Shown here piece after piece: positions 35,478-45,148 of a stretch of 64,000 nt of DNA. Made by a program: the position numbers and the translations under genes. The notes beneath the pieces are model-generated. The model did no database searches. It saw nothing but the letters and a program-made list of their open reading frames with translations, and was not told where the DNA came from. The stretch covers positions 1-64,000 of the forward strand of contig JAFGVP010000013.1 in NCBI GenBank assembly GCA_016937945.1, given 5' to 3'. The first letter of the stretch is position 1, and each line of letters begins with the position of its first letter. The DNA is from Pontiellaceae bacterium (lineage in GTDB: Bacteria; Verrucomicrobiota; Kiritimatiellia; Kiritimatiellales; Pontiellaceae).

Positions 35478-35767
35478 ATTCAAGGAACGTTTGACGCTTC
35501 GCTGCCTCGGCTTCGCGAGGCCTGTCACTTCGTGTTCCGCTCCTCGTTCGGGTAAACGTCGGTTACACAGGTGAAGTATTCCCTCTGAATGTATAGCTCC
35601 CGCTTACCCGCAGGGAAGCGGGTTTGGGCGATGAAGGCGTTGCGGTCCTCATATTCGTATGGGCTTTTGCCGCACTGGCGAAAAAAGTCGTACTTTCCTG
35701 AGCAATTCCGATGCGTGAATGACGCTTATTACAGGTAAAGCCCCCTAAGAAAGGAACAGGGAATGTT
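35478..35767. other. Intergenic region with an open minus-strand frame
   Basis: Between the thiC terminator and the LacZ-type gene. The minus strand is open from about 35722 to TGA 35525-35527, reading GKYDFFRQCGKSPYEYEDR, then NAFIAQTRFPAGKRELYIQR and EYFTCVTDVYPNEERNTK. The text looks protein-like but has no start codon or ribosome site, so it may be a fragment or a dispersed element. The promoter of the gene at 35768 should also lie here. Confidence 0.4.
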
Positions 35768-38700
35768 ATGTCGAACGTCCAATTTACAGCTGCGTGGAGC
35801 CTGCTAGCGATGGTTTCCGTTGGAATTGCCGGAAATCCCCGATGGGAGGATCAGTCGGTTTTTCGCGTAAACCGTGAAGAACCGCATGCCGTAAAAATGC
35901 CGTTTCCGACGGCGGAAGAGGCCATGAGCCTGACGCGCATGGAGAGTCCGTGGGCCATGCTGCTGAACGGGGCGTGGCGTTTTTACTGGGCGCCGACCTC
36001 CGACCAGTTTGATCGGGCGGTCCCCGGTTTTTCCGCAACGGATTTTGATGATACAGAATGGGATCTGCTAACGGTTCCTTCCAATGTCGAACTGCATGGA
36101 TACGGTACGCCGCTCTATGTCAGCGCCGGTTATGTGATCGCCAAAACGCCGCCGAAAGTGACGGAGGTGCCGTATGAAACCTGGAAGACCGTTGAGGAGC
36201 GGAATCCGACCATGGCCTATCGCCGCAGCTTTTCCCTGCCGGCGGACTGGGCCGGACGCGAAACCTTCATCACCTTTAATGGCGTGGAATCGGCCTTTGA
36301 GCTTTATGTGAACGGACAGGAGGTCGGTTATTCCCAGGGAAGCCGGACTCCGGCGGAATTCCGCATTACGCCGTATCTTAAACCGGGCGAAAACCGGTTG
36401 GCGGTGAAGGTGTATCGCTACAGCGACGGCACCTTCCTTGAAGATCAGGATTTCTGGCACCTCTCCGGTATATTCCGCGATGTCTATCTCTGGTCCGCTG
36501 CAACGCTGGACCTTTGCGATTTCGAAGTGCAGGCATCGCTGGATGATTCGTATGAGAAGGGCGTGTTTACGCTGAAGTGCGATATTCATAATTATGGTGA
36601 ACGCTCACAGAAATATACCCTTCAGGCGGCGCTGATGGATGACCGGCAGAAGGTGATTGCCCGGTTTTCGCAGCAGGGCGATGTGTTCGGCGGTAAGGCA
36701 CAGGAAAAGAGTTTCTCCGAAAAGAACCTGAAGATTCAGCCATGGTCAGCAGAAGCGCCGAATCTCTATACCCTGATGATCTGCCTGAAAGATGGCAAGG
36801 GGCGGGATCTTGCCTATTACAAACAGCAGGTCGGATTCAAACGGCAGGAAATCAAAAACGGCAATCTGTTGATCAACGGCCAGCCGATCCTGATCAAGGG
36901 CGTGAACCGGCATGATCATGACCACATCACCGGTCACTATGTGTCGGAAGAGACGCTGCGCTCCGAGCTGGATGCCATGAAGCGCCTGAATATCAATGCC
37001 ATTCGTACGTCACACTATCCGAATGATCCCCGATTCCTGGAACTGGTCAATGAATACGGCTTTTACGTCATTAACGAAGCCAACATTGAGACGCACGGTT
37101 TCGGAACGAATCCACAGAACCAGCTGGCCAACGACGAATCGTGGTATCCGGCCATGCTGGCGCGGGTGGAAGCTTCCGTGGAAACCTTCAAGAACCAGCC
37201 CTGCATCTTTGCGTGGTCGCTGGGTAATGAGTCCGGCACCGGACCTAATTTTGAAAAGCTGGCGGGATGGATTCATGAGCGGGAGCCTTCGCGTCCCGTG
37301 CATTACGAGGGTTCCTGGGGGGCGTCGCCGCCATACCATTATGTCGATTATGAGTCGCCGATGTATTATCCCATTTCCCGGTTGGAGCCGTGGTGCCGGA
37401 AAATGGAGGAGAAACCCGGGAATGAACAAAAGCCGTTGATTCAGTGCGAATACAGTCATGCCATGGGAAATTCCTGCGGCGGGCTGGATGAATACTGGGC
37501 TTTGATCCGGCGCGAGCCGCTGCTGCAGGGCGGATTTATCTGGGATTGGCGCGATCAGGGTATTCTTCGAACCAGTCCGGCGCCGGCCGGCCGGGTTGCG
37601 GCGGTCACCATGCTGGATCCCGAGCGGTTTGTATCCGAAGACGGTTCGCTGAACTATTTTGCCTATGGCGGGGATTACGGCGAAGAGCCGAACAGCGATA
37701 ATTTTTGCATGAACGGCGTGGTCGGTTCGGATCTACAGCCGAATCCGCATGCAGTGGAGGTGGCGTATCAGTATCGATCCATCCTGACGTCGGGCGTCGA
37801 TCTTAAGGCCCGCATGCCCGTCGTCCGTGTTTTCAATGAAAACTTTTTTGTTCCGTTGCGCAATCAGCCGGTTAAATGGACCGTGCTCGAAGACGGTTTG
37901 CCTGTCGCATCCGGAACGCTGACGATTGATAAACTGGCGCCTCAGTCGGAAACGCAATTAACGATTCCGGCGCCGTTGATTCCGATCGTGTCTGATCGGG
38001 AATATCACCTCAATCTGGAATATCTGCTGGGCACGGACCACCCGTGGGCGCCCGGTGATCACGTTGTTGCCCGCGATCAGCTGGTGTTGGGCTGGGGCGG
38101 CGCGAACCGTCGGCCATATGTTGCGCATTCCTCGTCGCCGACCACGATGAAAGCGGAAGACGATCGGGTGATTCTGCGGAACGGAAATGCACAGGTAACG
38201 ATCAATGAAAAAACGGCGCAGGTGGAATCCTATACGCTGGATGGACGCGAATATCTGGTGAAGCCGCTGACGCTCAACTTCTGGCGGCCGCCGAACGATA
38301 ATGACCGCGGTCTTTCCCGTGAGATACAGGACGCGTGGGCGCAGTGGAAAAATGCCGGCGACGGCGCCGTGGTCACCAATTCCACGGTCGTTCAGATCAA
38401 TGATCGCTATGAGTTGACGTATCAGCTCTCCGTGCCTGTGGGTGAGTCCGGCGCAACGATCAAATATGTTTTTCCCGGCGATGGGTCGCTGGGCGTATTT
38501 CTGAAAATGGAACCAAAAGGCGAAAAACTGCCGGTCATTCCCCGCATCGGGTTCCAATGTTCGATTGCGCCTGAATTCCGGGAGTGGAGCTGGTTCGGGC
38601 GCGGGCCGGAGGAAAACTACAGCGATCGGAATGAAGGCACATTCGTGGGCCGATGGAACGGTGATGTTCAGACGCTGTGGTGTGCCTATACCGAGCCGCA

Positions 38701-39004
38701 GGAAACCGCCAACCGGACCGATGTGCGGAATGCGGCCTTTCTGGATAAAGAGGCGCATGGGTTGGAGATTCTTGCCGGTAACGGCGCTCTTCTTGAAGTC
38801 GGGGCCTATCCGTTCCTTCAATCGGATCTCGAAGGCGTCCGGCATCCTCTCGATATTTCGTTGCGGGATTTGATCACGGTGCAGATTGCGCATCGCCAGA
38901 TGGGCGTGGGCGGAGAAAACAGCTGGGGCGCATGGCCGCGGCCGGATCATTTGATCCAGCCAGAAGGCGTTTATGAATACGGCTTCATTCTGAAGCTGCG
39001 ATAA
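35768..39004 (+). CDS. LacZ-type GH2 beta-galactosidase, secreted
   Basis: A 1078-residue enzyme with the full LacZ architecture: signal-like N-terminus (AAWSLLAMVSVGIAG), sugar-binding sandwich, Ig-like domain, TIM barrel, second Ig-like domain and the C-terminal Bgal_small_N domain (residues about 790-1075, with LNFWRPPNDNDRG and FGRGPEENYSDR). The acid/base is Glu488 (WSLGNESGTG) and the nucleophile Glu561 (IQCEYSHAMGNS). It removes terminal beta-galactose. Unlike the GH2 gene at 29216, no copy of the 34-base operator motif is clear upstream, so it may be controlled separately. It is monocistronic and faces the next gene. Confidence 0.95.
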   Translation: MSNVQFTAAWSLLAMVSVGIAGNPRWEDQSVFRVNREEPHAVKMPFPTAEEAMSLTRMESPWAMLLNGAWRFYWAPTSDQFDRAVPGFSATDFDDTEWDLLTVPSNVELHGYGTPLYVSAGYVIAKTPPKVTEVPYETWKTVEERNPTMAYRRSFSLPADWAGRETFITFNGVESAFELYVNGQEVGYSQGSRTPAEFRITPYLKPGENRLAVKVYRYSDGTFLEDQDFWHLSGIFRDVYLWSAATLDLCDFEVQASLDDSYEKGVFTLKCDIHNYGERSQKYTLQAALMDDRQKVIARFSQQGDVFGGKAQEKSFSEKNLKIQPWSAEAPNLYTLMICLKDGKGRDLAYYKQQVGFKRQEIKNGNLLINGQPILIKGVNRHDHDHITGHYVSEETLRSELDAMKRLNINAIRTSHYPNDPRFLELVNEYGFYVINEANIETHGFGTNPQNQLANDESWYPAMLARVEASVETFKNQPCIFAWSLGNESGTGPNFEKLAGWIHEREPSRPVHYEGSWGASPPYHYVDYESPMYYPISRLEPWCRKMEEKPGNEQKPLIQCEYSHAMGNSCGGLDEYWALIRREPLLQGGFIWDWRDQGILRTSPAPAGRVAAVTMLDPERFVSEDGSLNYFAYGGDYGEEPNSDNFCMNGVVGSDLQPNPHAVEVAYQYRSILTSGVDLKARMPVVRVFNENFFVPLRNQPVKWTVLEDGLPVASGTLTIDKLAPQSETQLTIPAPLIPIVSDREYHLNLEYLLGTDHPWAPGDHVVARDQLVLGWGGANRRPYVAHSSSPTTMKAEDDRVILRNGNAQVTINEKTAQVESYTLDGREYLVKPLTLNFWRPPNDNDRGLSREIQDAWAQWKNAGDGAVVTNSTVVQINDRYELTYQLSVPVGESGATIKYVFPGDGSLGVFLKMEPKGEKLPVIPRIGFQCSIAPEFREWSWFGRGPEENYSDRNEGTFVGRWNGDVQTLWCAYTEPQETANRTDVRNAAFLDKEAHGLEILAGNGALLEVGAYPFLQSDLEGVRHPLDISLRDLITVQIAHRQMGVGGENSWGAWPRPDHLIQPEGVYEYGFILKLR

Positions 39005-39023
39005 GCTGATTCCTTATTTCGGG

Positions 39024-39042
39024 GCCCGGTCACTGACCGGGC
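39024..39042. terminator. Hairpin between converging genes
   Basis: A 7-base perfect stem (GCCCGGT / ACCGGGC, loop CACTG) between the LacZ-type gene and the frameshifted membrane protein gene, overlapping the stop codon of the latter. It has no T run, so termination is only possible. Confidence 0.4.
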
Positions 39043-39819
39043 GCCTCATCCATTACAGGAATCGGCGGAACGTCGGGGGTTCTTCCGGCCTGCTGCTCCA
39101 GCCGGCGGGCCTGAATATTCCGGACGATAAACCAGATGCCGATTCCCCAGACGAATGCGTTGGCGAAGAAAACCAAATGGGCGGCTCTCCCTGATAAATA
39201 GGTCGCAACCAGTTCCTTGGTCAGCGGATTGTAGAACGGGAGCTGCAGGACGCGGTTAATGTAATACAGCATATGACCGATGATGATGTTCTTTCCCATC
39301 ACTAAAATCAGCGTCAGGCAAAAGGCGAGATACTGATAAAGGGCAAACAGAAGAATCCATGCAGGAGATCGATATAGGCGCCGGATTTTGCATTCCTTTT
39401 TTTTTTCCAAGGCGCGGGGCCAGAAAATGGATCAGGATAAAACCGATGAAGGCTGTAAATGTTGCGTCAAATACCAGTTTGCCCGCCGGACAGGCGTTTT
39501 GGTCGAGGGGGGCGCTGATCATCGCAAATATAGGGATGATGAGCCATGTCAGGAGAACCAGCAGCAACGTGGTCCACCAGCGCGGCCGCAGGAAACGCGA
39601 CCTGAGCAGGAAAAAGTAGATCAGCGTCGCGGTTACTCCAACCAGCATTCCATTGATATACGCCGGTTGATACAGCTTATAAAACGAGTATGAATCGTCG
39701 CTTTCCGTATTGGTCCTCCATACGAACAACATTCCAATAAACGAGAGAATGAACGGCGGGATGAACCCGTTCAGGATGGTAACGACATAGGTGAAAACGG
39801 GCTTCCGCTGTTTTATCAT
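39030..39819 (-). pseudogene. Multi-helix membrane protein, frameshifted at an A10 run
   Basis: Two overlapping minus-strand frames join into one protein of about 262 residues. The first (from ATG 39819, MIKQRKPVFTYVVTILNGFI) has four hydrophobic helices and runs to LAPRLGKKK; the second continues from there as ECKIRRLYRSPAWILLFALY through two or three more helices and a polar tail ending MDEAPGQ, with the stop at 39030. The junction is a run of ten A on the coding strand (39397-39406); nine A would restore one frame. The first frame otherwise continues in unlikely sequence. Family unknown. It could be a sequencing slip, a real mutation or a site of RNA polymerase slippage. Confidence 0.65.
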
Positions 39820-39859
39820 TTCTGCCTGGTCTTTCGGTTTTGGCGAATACGGCTTTGTT

Positions 39860-41068
39860 CTAGCGCATCCGATGGATCAGATAACTGCCGAGTGCGGCGA
39901 AGGCGATGACCGCCGTCCACGCGCCGGACCACGCCGCAATGTTGAATGAGCCGATCACCTGGGCGACGTCGCTCCATGGACCGACCCAGATGTAGGTTCC
40001 GATTTCAGCGGTATCGAATGTTCCAATGTCTGACCACGGCGCTGTCCAGAAACTGATAAACTGGCGTTTGGCCAGATATTCCATCAAAAACTGGAGGGTG
40101 TAGAATCCGAAAAACATACCGATCGCAAACATGATCCCGGCCAGCGCACCTTTCCGTCCGGTATGTGCCCCGACGGGAATGCCGATGATGGTGGCAATGA
40201 TGCAGACAAACGGCATCGTGAGCTTGTGATGAAAATTAACGCGGTATTTGGTGAGCGTCGTGGCGGACAGGAACTGCTTGAAATCCGCCATGTAACGATA
40301 GAGGTCGAGCGACGATTTGAAGTCCGGTGGAATGGCTTCACCCAGAAAGTCGAACGGTGTTTCTTTAAGGGCGTGCATTTCCTTGATCTCAAAGGGCTGT
40401 GCCATGCCTTTAATGTTGCTCTGTTCGTCGTAATACTGGATGGCGCCATCTTCGAACCACCACTGATGATCCAGCCACTGACCTTTGGCGGCCGTGATTT
40501 TCAATTCGTCCGATCCATCGGGCCGTTGCTGGCGAAGGGTGATGCCGTGCATCACATATTTCGGCGGTCGGGTATCGAAGCTTTCGATATACCAGCTGTG
40601 TCCCAGAAGCGGGTTTTCATATGGAATGTTTTCGAAGTAGACATCCTCCGACGCCTTTTCCTGCTGCTTGAGCAGCTGGTCGGCGCGATAGGCATATTTG
40701 GGACCGAAGTATTCGTTCACAACGGCGGTAAAGAGGAAGCAGATAAATCCCATCAGCATATAGGGCCGGACGATGCGGTAGATGCTGATGCCGCTGGCCC
40801 TCATGGCGACAATTTCGCTGTGCCGCGTGAGCATGGAAAGACTGTATAGTGTGGACAGCAGCAGGCAGATCGGAACAATGAAAATGACCATCGACGGCAG
40901 CTTGAGGCCATAGTACTGGAGCACGGTCAGAGCCGGAGTTCCGGCATCCAGAAACTTTTCGGCGTTATCCATCAGGTCGGCAATAACGAAAAGCATCGTG
41001 AACGCCAGCAGCAGGTAAAGCAGCGGCATCAGCAGGTTGATAAACAGGTATCGGACAAGAATCTTCAT
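39860..41068 (-). CDS. LptF/LptG-family permease (YjgP/YjgQ)
   Basis: A 402-residue inner-membrane protein. Start ATG 41068 (MKILVRYLFINLLMPLLYLL) is preferred to an upstream ATG because the extra 42 residues are not family-like and would run into the divergent zwf leader. There are three N-terminal helices, a periplasmic beta-rich middle (residues about 120-280) and three C-terminal helices. Family blocks include LPSMVIFIVPICLLLSTLYS, HSEIVAMRASGISIYRI and ATIIGIPVGAHTGRKGA. Such permeases work with LptB to pull lipopolysaccharide from the inner membrane, which would imply an outer membrane. Only one of the usual pair is seen here. Divergent from zwf, with 106 bases between. Confidence 0.9.
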   Translation of the reverse strand: MKILVRYLFINLLMPLLYLLLAFTMLFVIADLMDNAEKFLDAGTPALTVLQYYGLKLPSMVIFIVPICLLLSTLYSLSMLTRHSEIVAMRASGISIYRIVRPYMLMGFICFLFTAVVNEYFGPKYAYRADQLLKQQEKASEDVYFENIPYENPLLGHSWYIESFDTRPPKYVMHGITLRQQRPDGSDELKITAAKGQWLDHQWWFEDGAIQYYDEQSNIKGMAQPFEIKEMHALKETPFDFLGEAIPPDFKSSLDLYRYMADFKQFLSATTLTKYRVNFHHKLTMPFVCIIATIIGIPVGAHTGRKGALAGIMFAIGMFFGFYTLQFLMEYLAKRQFISFWTAPWSDIGTFDTAEIGTYIWVGPWSDVAQVIGSFNIAAWSGAWTAVIAFAALGSYLIHRMR

Positions 41069-41174
41069 AATATACAGGCTTCGTACGGTAGCGGGAAAAC
41101 GCAGGCACGGCAAGCGTTGAAAAGCCGGCGGGGCCTGTGTAGGATTTGCGTGATTCAACAAGGAGTATTTTATC

Positions 41175-42704
41175 ATGCCTGAGGGAGAAATCATTGGCGA
41201 AAGCCGCGTTCAGGATTCCGTAACGATTGTTATTTTCGGAGCGTCGGGCGATCTAACGCATCGTAAGCTGATTCCGGCGCTTTACATTGCCTATGCACAG
41301 GGCCTGCTGCCGGCGCGGTTTACCATTGTGGGCTTTGCGCGACGCGAGTATGACGATGCCGTTTTTCAGCAGATGTTGGCGAAATCGATCCAGCAGTTTT
41401 CCCGTCTGGAAACGGATCCGGAAACCGTGGCCCGGTTTGTCGAGCATGTCCGCTATCACAAGGGCGATATTTCCACGCCAGGGGCGTATGAATCGCTAAA
41501 GGCGCGTTTTTCCGATACAGAAACCTACCCTGAAAACCGGCTCTATTACCTCTCCATCATTCCGTCCCTGTTTGCTCCGGCGGTCAAGCTGCTGAAAGAG
41601 GCCGGGCTGGTGGCTAAACCCGGGGCGGAGCACTGGACGCGCGTGGTCATTGAAAAACCGTTTGGCAAGGACCTCAAGAGTGCCATGGCGCTGAATACCA
41701 AACTGCTGAAATACCTCAGCGAGTGCCAGATCTATCGCATCGACCACTATCTGGGGAAAGAAACGGTTCAGAACATTCTGTCGTTCCGTTTTGCCAATGC
41801 CATTTTTGAGCCGGTGTTTAATCGCAGCTATATCGACCACATCCAGATTACGGCGGCCGAAACCGTCGGCATGGAGATGGGGCGGGGCGGTTATTATGAT
41901 GAATACGGTGCCCTGCGCGACATGGTGACCAACCATCTGCTGCAGCTGCTCTGTCTGGTGACAATGGAGGCGCCCGGTGATCTTTCGGCGGAATCGATCC
42001 GGAATGAAAAGGTCAAGGTGCTCAATGCGATGCGTCTGGATATCCGGAAAAACATTTCGGATGCGGTGTGCCGCGGGCAATATGGCAAAGGTACAGACGC
42101 GGAAGGCAAGCCGATTACGGCGTATCTCGATGAGGATCGGATTGATCCGAAATCGACGACCGAGTCTTTCGCGGCGATGCGCCTTTCCATTAATAACTGG
42201 CGTTGGGCCGGTGTTCCGATCCTGTTGCGGACCGGCAAGCGTATGGCAAAGAAGACCACTGAAATCGTGGTGCAGTTCAAGGTGCCCCCGTTGCAGCTTT
42301 TTCAGCAGGTGGAATGCGATGACGATGTCTGCGACATCACCCGTATCAAGCCCAATACCCTGATTTTTCAGATTCAGCCGAATGAGGGCATTTTGTTGCA
42401 GGTCGGGACCAAGCGTCCGGGAATGCGTTTCGTGGTGGAAGATGTGAAGATGGATTTTTCCTATTCCGGAACGTGGAAAAAGTCTTTGCCTGAGGCGTAC
42501 GAGCGCCTGCTGCTTGACACTCTGCACGGCGATTCCACGCTCTTTACCCGTTCCGACGAGGTAGAGGCGGAGTGGCGCGTGGTTCAGCCGATTCTGGATA
42601 ATCTGGATCGACTGCAGCCCTACACCTATCCGCCCGGGGAATGGGGTATGCCGGAGGCCGACTGGCTGTTTCACGGCGTGGAAGGAAAGTGGCGGAATAA
42701 GTGA
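41175..42704 (+). CDS. zwf: Glucose-6-phosphate 1-dehydrogenase
   Basis: A 509-residue enzyme oxidising glucose-6-phosphate to 6-phosphogluconolactone with NADP+. The nucleotide-binding site is VIFGASGDLTHRKLIPAL near residues 18-36, and the active-site motif RIDHYLGKE has Asp190 and His191. Other conserved blocks are IEKPFGKDL and GVPILLRTGKRM. The length is normal. CAAGGAG lies 9 bases before ATG 41175. cutA follows after 18 bases and may be cotranscribed. Confidence 0.97.
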   Translation: MPEGEIIGESRVQDSVTIVIFGASGDLTHRKLIPALYIAYAQGLLPARFTIVGFARREYDDAVFQQMLAKSIQQFSRLETDPETVARFVEHVRYHKGDISTPGAYESLKARFSDTETYPENRLYYLSIIPSLFAPAVKLLKEAGLVAKPGAEHWTRVVIEKPFGKDLKSAMALNTKLLKYLSECQIYRIDHYLGKETVQNILSFRFANAIFEPVFNRSYIDHIQITAAETVGMEMGRGGYYDEYGALRDMVTNHLLQLLCLVTMEAPGDLSAESIRNEKVKVLNAMRLDIRKNISDAVCRGQYGKGTDAEGKPITAYLDEDRIDPKSTTESFAAMRLSINNWRWAGVPILLRTGKRMAKKTTEIVVQFKVPPLQLFQQVECDDDVCDITRIKPNTLIFQIQPNEGILLQVGTKRPGMRFVVEDVKMDFSYSGTWKKSLPEAYERLLLDTLHGDSTLFTRSDEVEAEWRVVQPILDNLDRLQPYTYPPGEWGMPEADWLFHGVEGKWRNK

Positions 42705-42722
42705 TATGGTAAAGGGTTCAGA

Positions 42723-43043
42723 ATGAATACCATGCTGGTATATGTGACCGTGAAGGATGCGGAGGAAGCCCGCCGGATTGCGAAAACGGTGGTCGATGAA
42801 CGCCTTGCGGCGTGCGCCAACCTGCTGGGCGGGGTGGAGTCCATCTATCGCTGGCAGGACAAAATCTGCGAGGATCGGGAAACGGCAATGATTCTGAAAA
42901 CAACCGCCGACCTTCAGGATGCGTTGAGCATGCGGATTCAGGAGCTTCATTCCTACGATTGCCCCTGCGTGGTCTGCCTTCCGATTAACGGCGGGAATCC
43001 TGACTTTCTGCAGTGGATCGAGGAAAATACCGGGATTGCATAA
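42723..43043 (+). CDS. cutA: CutA divalent-cation tolerance protein
   Basis: A 106-residue small trimeric-type protein. The typical text is present: MLVYVTVKDAEEARRIAK, VDERLAACANLLGGVESIYR, WQDKI and a C-terminal FLQWIEENTG helix. In Escherichia coli CutA is linked to copper tolerance; the biochemical role is unclear in most bacteria. It lies 18 bases after zwf with AAAGGG before ATG 42723 (a second ATG follows 3 codons in). Confidence 0.95.
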   Translation: MNTMLVYVTVKDAEEARRIAKTVVDERLAACANLLGGVESIYRWQDKICEDRETAMILKTTADLQDALSMRIQELHSYDCPCVVCLPINGGNPDFLQWIEENTGIA

Positions 43044-43090
43044 GTCTGTCGGCTATTGCGCTTTGGAAAAAGTGTAGCCGCATTCAAGTC

Positions 43091-43113
43091 GCAGGCGGGT
43101 CGCCTGCGGTACG
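43091..43113. repeat. REP-like single arm
   Basis: GCAGGCGGGTCGCCTGCGGT, followed by ACG: one base differs from the arms of the inverted repeat at 27911-27961. It lies between the converging cutA and the unknown secreted protein gene, the usual site of such elements. Confidence 0.65.
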
Positions 43114-43165
43114 TATCGCAGCGGTCCGGGCTGCTCAATGCGGCCACGGTTTTTCTTGTTTTGCT

Positions 43166-45148
43166 CTAGTCGTTATAGTTTTGCGCGGCCTGCACGATGA
43201 TGTCCGGCGGAACATATGTTTCATTGCGGTGGACGTAGGTCATCATGGGGGTGGGCTCCGGAAACCATCGCAGTTGGTCGGCCGCATTCGCGAGCGGCTG
43301 GTGATGCAGGCGGGCCAGCTTTTTGTAAAACACATCCGCCGCTTTGGGATGGCGGTTCTGTATCCACATGCCCGCGCTCCAGAGTATCATGGCTTTCTGA
43401 TGGCGGTTCCATGCCAGATCGGCGGCCTCTCCGGCCAGTTGCGCTGCCAAATGCCGGTAGTGAAAGCGGATGTTGGGAACCGGGGCGGTTTCGGCGTAGG
43501 CCGGCACGGTATCCGGCGGGAGCAGTTCGCTTTCCTTGCCCATACCGACATCGGGAAAGTATCCGTTGATAATGGTGTAGTCCGGGTAGAGCTCCGTGCC
43601 GCAAAGCTCCATGCCTTTCCACCGCATGATACGCGCCGCGTGATAAAGATGCGCTGCGCGGGTGTTGGGCGTGGACCAGAAATCGGACGCCTTTTTTCGG
43701 GCGTCAAGATAGGTCAGCAGCAGTTCGGCGAATTCCGGCGGATAATAGGGTAGCGCCTCTTCCGGTCGGCCTTCCCGCATGAGGCGGCGGGCCAGCAGGT
43801 AGGACAGCCGAAGCTCAATGGTTCCTGTGTAGGTTTCCGTCGTCAGTGGAGCATCAAAGTCCGGAAGCTGATGATAAGGCGCCCGCTGGTCGAATCCGTC
43901 GACATAGCGTTTCAGTTCATCGGTCGCCATGAAACGTTCCGCAATCAGCGCGGCATCCTGATAGGCCCCTGCACTGACAAAGCTGATCAGTGCGTCCATC
44001 ATCTGTCCCTTCGATGCGTAAAGGGTTCCCATGCTGCCGAACAGGGCGGAATCCGTCGAAACGTTTGCCCGGTATCCGAAATCAAAAACGATCCGGTCGC
44101 TTTGAGGCAGCTCGGCGATCCACTTCTTCAGAAAGGCAAGGGCCTGATCGGTGTCTCCGGCGCGCTGGGCGAGCCGGTAGCGCAGCCAGTTGGCCACGAT
44201 ATCCTCTTCCGGACAGAGATCCAGATAGGTCCGGCACATTTCAATTTCGCCGCTTTTGTACATGAACCACGCAAGCCGCGGCGTAATTTTCAGTTCAGGA
44301 AATTCGGCCATGGTTTCGATAAACTGCTTGTCGCCGGCATTAAACAGGGCCATTGCTTCGAGCACCGCCATGTTGGGCGGCGCAAGATTTTTATCCCGGG
44401 CCCTTCGCATATCGAGCTGCAGGTGCTCCATGCAGAAATCGGCAAGCTCTTTGTCTCGTGCCCAGCCTTGATGGTAATAACCGACGGCCGCAATCCCTCG
44501 TTCCAGCCGGGCGGCCAGATTGGTCTGGGCAAGGTATTCGCGCTTATACGACGCATGGGCCAGCCCCAGTTGGGAATCGTGTTTAAGCTTTTTCGCGGCG
44601 CTCCGGCAGTCGGCATAATGCAGCGAGGCTTCGTCGGGCAATCCGCGCGAGGAGGCCAGATTGCCGAGCATGTAATGGGTCCAGACCGTGCGGTAAGCCC
44701 GGTTGGTTTCGCTCAAGGCCAGCAGTTCCTTCCACGCCTTAGGGAATCGTACGGATTCGTCGGCCATGAATTCCCGGGTGCCATCCAGATAGAGTGTGAA
44801 TTCCTTGAGGTAATCCGGAAGTGCCGGTGCGACGGCATTGGTGTCTCCGGCGCGAACGGCTTTGGCGTAGGCGGCGTACAAATCCGCCCAACGTGCTTTA
44901 TCGCCGGCGTTGGCCTTTTCCTGAAAACTTTCGATATCCGCTTTCAATGATGATTTTTCCCATCCGTAAGGAAAATCAACGCCGTCAATCAGGTCATACT
45001 CCTGCGCGATCAGTTCCAGTTCTTCCGACAGATTGATGCGCTCGGAAAAGGAATGGTCATAGTCGCTCAGGTAGCTGGAAGGGAAATAGGGCCCGCAGGC
45101 GTGTGCCGCGGATATCAGGATGAGCGAGAGGCAGATCGTTTTTATCAT
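43166..45148 (-). CDS. Secreted helical-repeat protein of unknown function
   Basis: A 660-residue protein with a signal peptide (MIKTICLSLILISAAHA); the mature chain would start at CGPYFPSSYLSDYDHSF. Most of the rest is helical and repetitive in style (for example FNAGDKQFIETMAEFPEL and LRYRLAQRAGDTDQALAFLK), consistent with tetratricopeptide-like repeats, but no family is named with confidence. No catalytic motif is seen. Its ATG overlaps the stop of the upstream DUF3142-like gene by 4 bases, so the two are coupled and probably act together outside the cytoplasm. Confidence 0.85.
   Translation of the reverse strand: MIKTICLSLILISAAHACGPYFPSSYLSDYDHSFSERINLSEELELIAQEYDLIDGVDFPYGWEKSSLKADIESFQEKANAGDKARWADLYAAYAKAVRAGDTNAVAPALPDYLKEFTLYLDGTREFMADESVRFPKAWKELLALSETNRAYRTVWTHYMLGNLASSRGLPDEASLHYADCRSAAKKLKHDSQLGLAHASYKREYLAQTNLAARLERGIAAVGYYHQGWARDKELADFCMEHLQLDMRRARDKNLAPPNMAVLEAMALFNAGDKQFIETMAEFPELKITPRLAWFMYKSGEIEMCRTYLDLCPEEDIVANWLRYRLAQRAGDTDQALAFLKKWIAELPQSDRIVFDFGYRANVSTDSALFGSMGTLYASKGQMMDALISFVSAGAYQDAALIAERFMATDELKRYVDGFDQRAPYHQLPDFDAPLTTETYTGTIELRLSYLLARRLMREGRPEEALPYYPPEFAELLLTYLDARKKASDFWSTPNTRAAHLYHAARIMRWKGMELCGTELYPDYTIINGYFPDVGMGKESELLPPDTVPAYAETAPVPNIRFHYRHLAAQLAGEAADLAWNRHQKAMILWSAGMWIQNRHPKAADVFYKKLARLHHQPLANAADQLRWFPEPTPMMTYVHRNETYVPPDIIVQAAQNYND

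Noticed and set aside
35670-35710. Possible operator copy before the LacZ-type gene
   Set aside because: Only scattered agreement and the invariant AGCCGTTT core is missing.
41496-42950. Minus-strand open frame (484 codons) opposite zwf and cutA
   Set aside because: Runs across two well-identified genes on the other strand and has no motif or ribosome site.
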